From the NCBI RefSeq assembly GCF_900100735.1, contig NZ_FNCJ01000004.1, positions 64,019-128,018 of the forward strand: a DNA stretch of 64,000 nucleotides, in the 5' to 3' direction. The notes beneath the pieces are model-generated. The model did no database searches. It was not told the DNA's origin and was given only the letters and a program-made list of their open reading frames with translations. This DNA is from Paraburkholderia phenazinium (GTDB lineage Bacteria > Pseudomonadota > Gammaproteobacteria > Burkholderiales > Burkholderiaceae). Positions 56,563 through 64,000 of the stretch are shown one piece after another (position 1 is the first letter of the stretch; every line of letters starts with the position of its first letter). The position numbers were made by a program, and so were the translations under genes.

Positions 56563-57807
56563 CTATTCTCGATGCGGCCGATGCGCTACCCACGTCAGGC
56601 CTAGCGCACCGAGCAGCAAAGCGCCGGCTGCAAGCCACAGCGCAGGCGAGAACGAACCGGTATGGACGGCAATCGGCGCGGCCACCAGTGGCCCGATGAT
56701 CTGCCCCACACCATAGGCCGCGGTTGCATACCCCATCAGACCGGCAGCGTGATCGCCCCGCAGGCGGCGCGCCTCGCGCATCGCGAACAGAGTGATGGCA
56801 GTGAACGGCAGACCGATCAGCATGCTGCCGAGCGCGAAACCGCCTGCCGTCGGCCAGACGATGCCCGATGCCACGCCCGCTGCCTGCAGGACGTAGCAGG
56901 CGGCCAGCAGGTTCCGGTTGTCCCAGTGGTGCGGCAGACGCGCGGCGCCCAGTGCACCGACGATCAGCGCGAGGCCGAACATCGGCCAGAACAGGTCGGG
57001 CCACGCGGAACCCGGCAGCGCATGGCGGGCAATCACCGGCAGGAAAGTCGCGGTGATGATGTAGCCGAAGCCCGGCACGCCGTACAGCGCGACTAGCCAG
57101 AAGGCATCGGCGCGGTGTGGGGGCCTGGCGGAGGAAGTCGTTGCGGGGGCTGCCGGCGAGGCCGGATGCGTTGTGCTCTCCCCGCTTGCAGATACCGCGG
57201 CGGGCAGCCCTGCGGGCGCGGCCACAAACACCCGCCAGACCAGCACTGACAGCACCGCCGCGGCCAACCCGAAGCCTAGCCAGCCTGCCGTCGCCCCAAG
57301 GCGTCCCGCGATGCTCACGAACAGCCCGGTCGCGACAATCCCCACACCCGGCCCGGTATAAATCAACCCGGCCCACTGATGCGAACCCAGTTCGGCAAGC
57401 CGCCGCAGCCCCCATTGCGACGCGAACACAAAGGTCCAGGCGCTGACCACACCGGCCACGAAGCGCACGATTGCCCAGATCCAGAATTGATTCGTCAGAC
57501 CCATCACCAGGGTCAGCAGCACGGTCACAGCCAGTCCCACTCGCACCATCCGCGCTGGTTCGACACGCAGCGCCGCGCAGGTCACCGCACCGACGAAATA
57601 GCCGGCGTAGTTACACGACGCGAGCCAGCCGCCGTGACGAATGTCGAGCCCGCCGCCATGCAGCATCAACGGCAGGAGCGGCGTAAAGGCGAAGCGCCCG
57701 ATGCCGAGCGCCACCGCCAGCACGATCATGCAGGCGATTGCGGCCTCACGCGCGGGGTGAGTTCCAGCCGAAGCGGCGAAGGCACGAGTGGGGGCGAGAT
57801 TGTTCAT
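56563..57807 (-). CDS. MFS transporter, YbfB/YjiJ type
   Basis: A 414-residue 12-helix exporter of the DUF/YbfB-like MFS group: EAAIACMIVLAVALGIGRFAFTPLLPLMLHGGGLD, HGGWLASCNYAGYFVGAV and the MFS loop AVVRFVAG-like WAIVRFVAGVVSAW. A soluble Ser/Thr/Ala-rich loop lies near residue 210. Substrate unknown. It is divergent from a LysR gene across a 142-bp control region. The ORF 56501-57415 is a shadow in another frame. Confidence 0.88.
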   Translation of the reverse strand: MNNLAPTRAFAASAGTHPAREAAIACMIVLAVALGIGRFAFTPLLPLMLHGGGLDIRHGGWLASCNYAGYFVGAVTCAALRVEPARMVRVGLAVTVLLTLVMGLTNQFWIWAIVRFVAGVVSAWTFVFASQWGLRRLAELGSHQWAGLIYTGPGVGIVATGLFVSIAGRLGATAGWLGFGLAAAVLSVLVWRVFVAAPAGLPAAVSASGESTTHPASPAAPATTSSARPPHRADAFWLVALYGVPGFGYIITATFLPVIARHALPGSAWPDLFWPMFGLALIVGALGAARLPHHWDNRNLLAACYVLQAAGVASGIVWPTAGGFALGSMLIGLPFTAITLFAMREARRLRGDHAAGLMGYATAAYGVGQIIGPLVAAPIAVHTGSFSPALWLAAGALLLGALGLTWVAHRPHRE

Positions 57808-57873
57808 ACGGCATCCAGAAAGTCAGATACGGCGGAAATCCGGGGGCAGATGCGGGCGTGCGCGCCAACCCCC

Positions 57874-57919
57874 TTCAAACCATCATAGCTTGACGTTTGA
57901 ATCATGAAAAATGAATAAT
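57874..57919 (+). promoter_or_regulatory. LysR gene promoter with overlapping dyad
   Basis: TTGACG (57890-57895) and AATAAT (57914-57919) with an 18-bp spacer form a good sigma-70 promoter. It reads toward the LysR gene and would place the +1 near 57926, before ATG 57950 but after the ATG at 57911, supporting the later start. An inverted repeat TTCAAAC (57874-57880) / GTTTGAA (57895-57901) spans the -35 and could be the LysR site. Confidence 0.5.
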
Positions 57920-57949
57920 ATGGATGTGAATGATCACATGGAGAGAATC

Positions 57950-58870
57950 ATGGATCTGGCTGCATTGACGATTTTTCGCGCCGTGGTGCGTGAGAACGGC
58001 GTCACGCGCGCTGCCGCGAAGCTCAATCGGGTGCAGTCGAACGTGACGACCCGTATCAAGCAGCTCGAAGAGCAGCTTGGCGTCGAACTGTTCATCCGCG
58101 ACGGCCGCCGGCTCGTGCTCACGCCCGCCGGCGAAACCTTGCTGCCCTACGCCGAACGGCTGCTCGCGCTCGCCGATGAGGCGCGCCATGCAGTACGCGA
58201 AGACCGTCCGAGCGGCCGGCTGCGCCTGGGCACCATGGAAAGCGTGGCGGCGAGCCGCTTGCCTGGGCTGCTTGCGCACTATCACCAGAGCTGGCCCGAG
58301 GTCGAACTCGAACTGGAAACCGGCACGACCGGCTGTCTGATCGAACGGGTGCGGGCGTTCGAAGTGGACGCCGCGCTGGTCGCCACCCCGCTCGAGCCGG
58401 ACTGGGCCGGCGAGCTGTTCGAAACCGTCCCTGTGTTCCGCGAAGAACTGGTGATGCTGACGCCGCGCGGCCATCGGCCGATTCGCGAGGGGCGCGATAT
58501 CGCGCTGTCGACGCTGATTGCGTTCGAGCGCGGCTGCGCGTATCGCAGCTACGTCGAGAAGTGGTATACGGAGCACGGCATCCGCCCGGCGCGGGTGCTG
58601 GAGCTCGGCTCCTATCATGCGATCGTCGCGTGCGTGGCTGCGGGAGCGGGCGTGGCGGTCGCGCCGCGCTCAGTGCTCGACCTGCAGCACGATCTGAACA
58701 ACATCGCGGTGCATTCGCTCGGCGACCTGGGCACGATCGATACGCTACTGGTCTGGCGGCGCGGGCACTTCTCGTCGGCGCTCAAGGCATTGCGCGAGAC
58801 CCTGCTGGCCAACAGCAATTTGCCGCAGCCGGTGGCCGGGGAAGCCGAGGTGGGATTGCAGACGGCGTAA
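57950..58870 (+). CDS. LysR-family transcriptional regulator
   Basis: A 306-residue LTTR. N-terminal winged HTH (LAALTIFRAVVRENGVTRAAAKLNRVQSNVTTRIKQLEEQLG, residues 2-43) and a substrate-binding C-terminus. GAGAGA precedes ATG 57950; the promoter position argues against the upstream ATG at 57911. Divergent from the MFS gene, which it probably controls. The stop is followed by a microsatellite-bearing ORF. Confidence 0.9.
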   Translation: MDLAALTIFRAVVRENGVTRAAAKLNRVQSNVTTRIKQLEEQLGVELFIRDGRRLVLTPAGETLLPYAERLLALADEARHAVREDRPSGRLRLGTMESVAASRLPGLLAHYHQSWPEVELELETGTTGCLIERVRAFEVDAALVATPLEPDWAGELFETVPVFREELVMLTPRGHRPIREGRDIALSTLIAFERGCAYRSYVEKWYTEHGIRPARVLELGSYHAIVACVAAGAGVAVAPRSVLDLQHDLNNIAVHSLGDLGTIDTLLVWRRGHFSSALKALRETLLANSNLPQPVAGEAEVGLQTA

Positions 58871-58934
58871 AGGTTGGAGCCTGGCTTAGGACGCGACGCT
58901 TGCAGGTAGCTATGGATACGCCTGTACCGGCACT

Positions 58935-59030
58935 AACGCCAACGCCAACGCCAACGCCAACGCCAACGCCAACGCCAACGCCAACGCCAACGCCAACGCC
59001 AACGCCAACGCCAACGCCAACGCCAACGCC
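58935..59030 (+). repeat. (AACGCC)16 microsatellite within a 55-residue ORF
   Basis: Sixteen uninterrupted copies of AACGCC (96 bp). In the ORF starting ATG 58912 and ending 59079 they encode (Thr-Pro)16, framed by MDTPVPAL and a basic tail. Six bases per unit keeps the frame whatever the copy number. No clear Shine-Dalgarno precedes the ATG, so expression is uncertain; it could be a Thr-Pro-rich secreted peptide or simply a length-variable spacer before the terminator. Confidence 0.85.
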
Positions 59031-59060
59031 AATAAGCGAGCGTAAGCCTCACCAAAACAA

Positions 59061-59096
59061 AAGAGCCGCGAGTTTTTAAGCTCGCGGCTCTTTTAT
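59061..59096. terminator. Bidirectional Rho-independent terminator
   Basis: AAGAGCCGCGAG (59061-59072) and CTCGCGGCTCTT (59081-59092) form a perfect 12-bp stem with an 8-nt loop. TTTTATTT follows on the plus strand and an A-rich run precedes it, giving a U-rich tail for the minus strand too. It ends both the LysR unit and the convergent alaS gene. Confidence 0.85.
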
Positions 59097-59147
59097 TTCA
59101 GAAGCCCCGCTACAGCACGAGGCACTCCGAATGTTTGACGACTGCGC

Positions 59148-61772
<2,625 letters not shown>

Positions 61773-61860
61773 AGCGTACTGGGGGACGGTCCTGGCTGGA
61801 TCTGGCGACATCCGAGGGTGACATCTGGGATGCGCCAACCGAAGGTTGCTTAAACGACTG

Positions 61861-61909
61861 ATTATACGGGATCGGCGCCCTTGCGAGGCGGCGCTGGGCG
61901 CCTCGCAAG
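61861..61909 (-). promoter_or_regulatory. alaS promoter with a large dyad over the -35 region
   Basis: On the minus strand TATAAT (61866-61861) is the probable -10. Just upstream CTTGCGAGGCG (61880-61890) and CGCCTCGCAAG (61899-61909) form an 11-bp perfect inverted repeat with an 8-bp spacer, covering where the -35 should be. E. coli AlaRS is known to bind a palindrome at its own promoter and repress it, so this could be an autoregulatory site (inference). The rest of the 349-bp gap up to the CoA-transferase shows no other clear element. Confidence 0.5.
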
Positions 61910-62121
61910 CAGGATTAGCCGTTCGGCCAGGTTTTGGCCCCTGTTGCCGGGTTGGCGCGCGTGTCATTCGTCTTATGCCGTCCAGCCGAATGTGACCGCA
62001 TGCGGGAATCGCTTAAGATTCTGCACATCGATGCCATGACAGCATCCGTACTTTCACCAGAACGCGCCCCTAACGGCGCGGCGGCCTCGCAGTTCGGCCA
62101 ATATGGAGACAACGACACACT

Positions 62122-63342
62122 ATGGGCGCTCTCAATCATATCCGCGTGCTGGACCTCACCCGCGTGCTCGCCGGCCCGTGGTGCGCACAGACGCTCGCCG
62201 ACTTCGGCGCGGACGTCATCAAGATCGAACGCCCGGAAGTCGGCGACGACACGCGCCACTGGGGCCCCCCGTACCTGAAGACGCCGGACGGCGCGGATAC
62301 CCATGAGGCCGCCTACTACCTCGCGGCGAACCGCAACAAGCGCTCGGTCACCGTGGACATCGCCACAGCCGAAGGGCAGCGCATCATCCGCGAGCTGGCC
62401 GCCCAAAGTGACGTGGTATTGGAGAACTACAAGGTCGGCCAACTGAAGAAATACGGCCTCGACTATGCCTCGCTGCGGGAAATCAGGCCGGACATCGTCT
62501 ACTGCTCGGTAACGGGCTTCGGGCAGACCGGGCCGTATGCGCAGCGGGCCGGCTACGACTTCATCGTGCAGGGCATCGGCGGCTTCATGAGCATCACCGG
62601 CGAGCGCGACAGTCTGCCCGGCGGCGGTCCGCAAAAGGCCGGCGTGGCCATCGCGGATCTGATGACCGGCATGTATTCAACGATTGCCGTGCTCACCGCG
62701 CTCACGCACCGCGACCGCACGGGCGAAGGCCAGTACATCGACATGGCGCTGCTCGACGTGCAGGTCGCGATGCTGGCGAACATGAACTCGAACTTCCTCG
62801 CGAGCGGCCAGCCGCCGGCACGCTGGGGCAATGCGCACCCGAACATCGTGCCCTACCAGACCTTCCAGACCAGCGACGGCTGGATCATCGTGGCGGTCGG
62901 CAACGACGGCCAGTTCCGCAAGTTCGTCGAGGCCGGCAGCCGCCCGGAGTTGGCCGACGACGAGCGCTTCGCCACCAACCCGGCCCGGGTGCGCAATCGC
63001 GACACGCTGGTGCCGATCCTTGCGGAGATGGTCCGCACGCTCGGCAAGCAGCAGTGGATTGCCGCGCTCGAAGCCGCCGGTGTGCCGTGCGGGCCGATCA
63101 ACGATCTGGCGGAGGTGTTCGAGAACGAGCAAGTGGTGGCGCGAGGCATGCGGGTCGATCTGCCGCATCCGTCCGGCGGCACCGTCAAGCTGGTGCGCAA
63201 TCCGATCAATATGAGCGGCACCCCACCGCAGGCGCTGGCCCACCCGCCCACGCTCGGCGAGCATACGGACAGCGTTCTGCGCGACGTGCTGGGCTACGAC
63301 GACGAGCGGATTGCGGCACTGCGCGCGCAAGCGGTGATCTGA
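62122..63342 (+). CDS. CaiB/BaiF-family CoA-transferase (class III)
   Basis: A 406-residue class III CoA-transferase. MGALNHIRVLDLTRVLAGPWCAQTLADFGADVIKIERPEVGDDTR is the family N-terminus; the catalytic Asp lies in VAIADLMTGMYSTIAVL (about residue 178). Other blocks are ANRNKRSVTVDI and NYKVGQLKKYGLDY. It transfers CoA between an acyl-CoA and a free acid; the substrate is unknown. Divergent from alaS. Confidence 0.92.
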   Translation: MGALNHIRVLDLTRVLAGPWCAQTLADFGADVIKIERPEVGDDTRHWGPPYLKTPDGADTHEAAYYLAANRNKRSVTVDIATAEGQRIIRELAAQSDVVLENYKVGQLKKYGLDYASLREIRPDIVYCSVTGFGQTGPYAQRAGYDFIVQGIGGFMSITGERDSLPGGGPQKAGVAIADLMTGMYSTIAVLTALTHRDRTGEGQYIDMALLDVQVAMLANMNSNFLASGQPPARWGNAHPNIVPYQTFQTSDGWIIVAVGNDGQFRKFVEAGSRPELADDERFATNPARVRNRDTLVPILAEMVRTLGKQQWIAALEAAGVPCGPINDLAEVFENEQVVARGMRVDLPHPSGGTVKLVRNPINMSGTPPQALAHPPTLGEHTDSVLRDVLGYDDERIAALRAQAVI

Positions 63343-63351
63343 AAGCCGCAC

Positions 63352-63906
63352 TCATTCGCCCTGGGCCGCCTCGAGCAGCCAGCGCCGCCCTTCATCCCAA
63401 TCGCCGAGGCCGCTGTCGGCATTGATATGGCCGCGTGCGCCGATTTCGCGCCAGCGGCTGCCCCACGCGGCAGCACATGCCTGCGAAAACGGCACGCCGC
63501 CATACGGATCGTCGGTACTCGCAACCACGACGCTCGTAAACGGCAGCGGTTCAAGCGGCAGCAGCGCGAAACCGCTGGCATCCTGCGGAAAGTCCTGGCC
63601 TGCCGGGTCAGGCACCGCCACCAGCAGCGCAGCGCTCACTTTAGCCAGGCTCCCGGCGCTCGCGTACTGCGCCGCCCAGAAAGCCACCGCGAGACATCCC
63701 AGGCTGTGCGCGGCGAACGCAACCGGGCCATGTGCGGCATTCACCGCCGCCTCCAGCGTCCGGCACCAGGCGTCGCGCACCGGATGATCCCAATCCGGCA
63801 TCTGGACACGCTCAAACCCGGCATCCAAGCCTTCCCAGCGGGTTTGCCAATGCCCCTCGCCCGAGTTCATATAACCTGGCAACACCAATACCTTTTGCTC
63901 GCTCAT
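63352..63906 (-). CDS. RBBP9/YdeN-family serine hydrolase
   Basis: A 184-residue small alpha/beta hydrolase. Start KVLVLPGYMNSGEGHWQTRWE; nucleophile elbow AAHSLGC (Ser about residue 70); C-terminal GARGHINADSGLGDWDEGRRWL with the catalytic His. Conserved family, physiological substrate unknown. ATG 63906 follows GAGGAGG. It is convergent with the CoA-transferase (9-bp gap). Positions 63907-64000 show nothing further. Confidence 0.9.
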   Translation of the reverse strand: MSEQKVLVLPGYMNSGEGHWQTRWEGLDAGFERVQMPDWDHPVRDAWCRTLEAAVNAAHGPVAFAAHSLGCLAVAFWAAQYASAGSLAKVSAALLVAVPDPAGQDFPQDASGFALLPLEPLPFTSVVVASTDDPYGGVPFSQACAAAWGSRWREIGARGHINADSGLGDWDEGRRWLLEAAQGE

Positions 63907-64000
63907 CGCGCCTCCTCGTGGCTATGCGGCTCCCGTCCAGCCGGCTATTGGAACACACGATCCGCGCCCGTACCGCACGCTCCGGCACCGTGCCGGCCCC

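Noticed and set aside
56501..57415. 304-codon minus-strand ORF over the MFS gene
   Set aside because: Out-of-frame shadow; the 56563-57807 frame has the helices and MFS motifs.
58935..59030. CRISPR-like repeat
   Set aside because: Six-base tandem units with no spacers: a microsatellite, not an array.

Overview
The window is a GC-rich (mostly 60-70%) bacterial chromosome segment. Gene content, GC-ending codons and protein families fit a betaproteobacterium of the Burkholderia/Paraburkholderia group; this is inferred from the sequence and no database was searched. It is almost entirely coding. I see no rRNA, tRNA, CRISPR array, phage or transposase. Most content is housekeeping and catabolic; the unusual parts are repeats and non-coding structure.

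Layout. 0.1-11 kb: an LplT-PlsC phospholipid fusion and a CBS protein (minus strand), metY with an alpha/beta hydrolase, a DUF962 protein, a YihY/BrkB membrane protein, wrbA with a DUF2069 gene, a GlcD-like FAD dehydrogenase and a metallophosphoesterase. 11.4-17.3 kb: a LysR regulator divergent from a four-gene tripartite efflux operon (outer-membrane factor, FUSC/AaeB pump, DUF1656/AaeX, HlyD/AaeA). 17.4-18 kb: repeat element A. 18-34.5 kb: an orphan glycosyltransferase, a chemoreceptor, an Fsr-like MFS exporter, prpE, an MTA/SAH-type nucleosidase overlapping uvrD, valS, galU, an orphan double-receiver hybrid kinase and tusA. 34.6-46.9 kb: a myo-inositol locus. An RpiR-type regulator, iolG and a second Gfo/Idh dehydrogenase read leftward; a sugar ABC transporter (binding protein, permease, single-domain ATPase) followed by iolC-DUF2090, iolD, iolE and iolB reads rightward. 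A GGAA-N6-TTCC operator-like palindrome lies between the two arms. 47-47.6 kb: repeat element B. 47.6-64 kb: a membrane-anchored 870-residue protein of unknown function with an internal duplication, a Liv-type ABC transporter without a binding protein, a thioesterase, a NUDIX hydrolase, a threonine aldolase, an MFS gene divergent from a LysR gene, a (AACGCC)16 microsatellite, alaS, a CaiB/BaiF CoA-transferase and an RBBP9-like hydrolase.

Most notable. Two 628-bp quasi-palindromic repeats (17368-17995 and 46966-47593) lie in opposite orientation about 29 kb apart. Each sits between the 3' ends of convergent genes. A degenerate piece with the same 17-bp terminus lies between the divergent uvrD and valS genes. 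At all three loci the top strand switches from strongly G+T-rich on the left to A+C-rich on the right, and the bias runs into the wobble positions of neighbouring genes. Because the mini-locus has divergent rather than convergent genes, the skew follows the repeat and not transcription. This symmetric composition pattern around a structured non-coding repeat is the best candidate here for an undescribed phenomenon.
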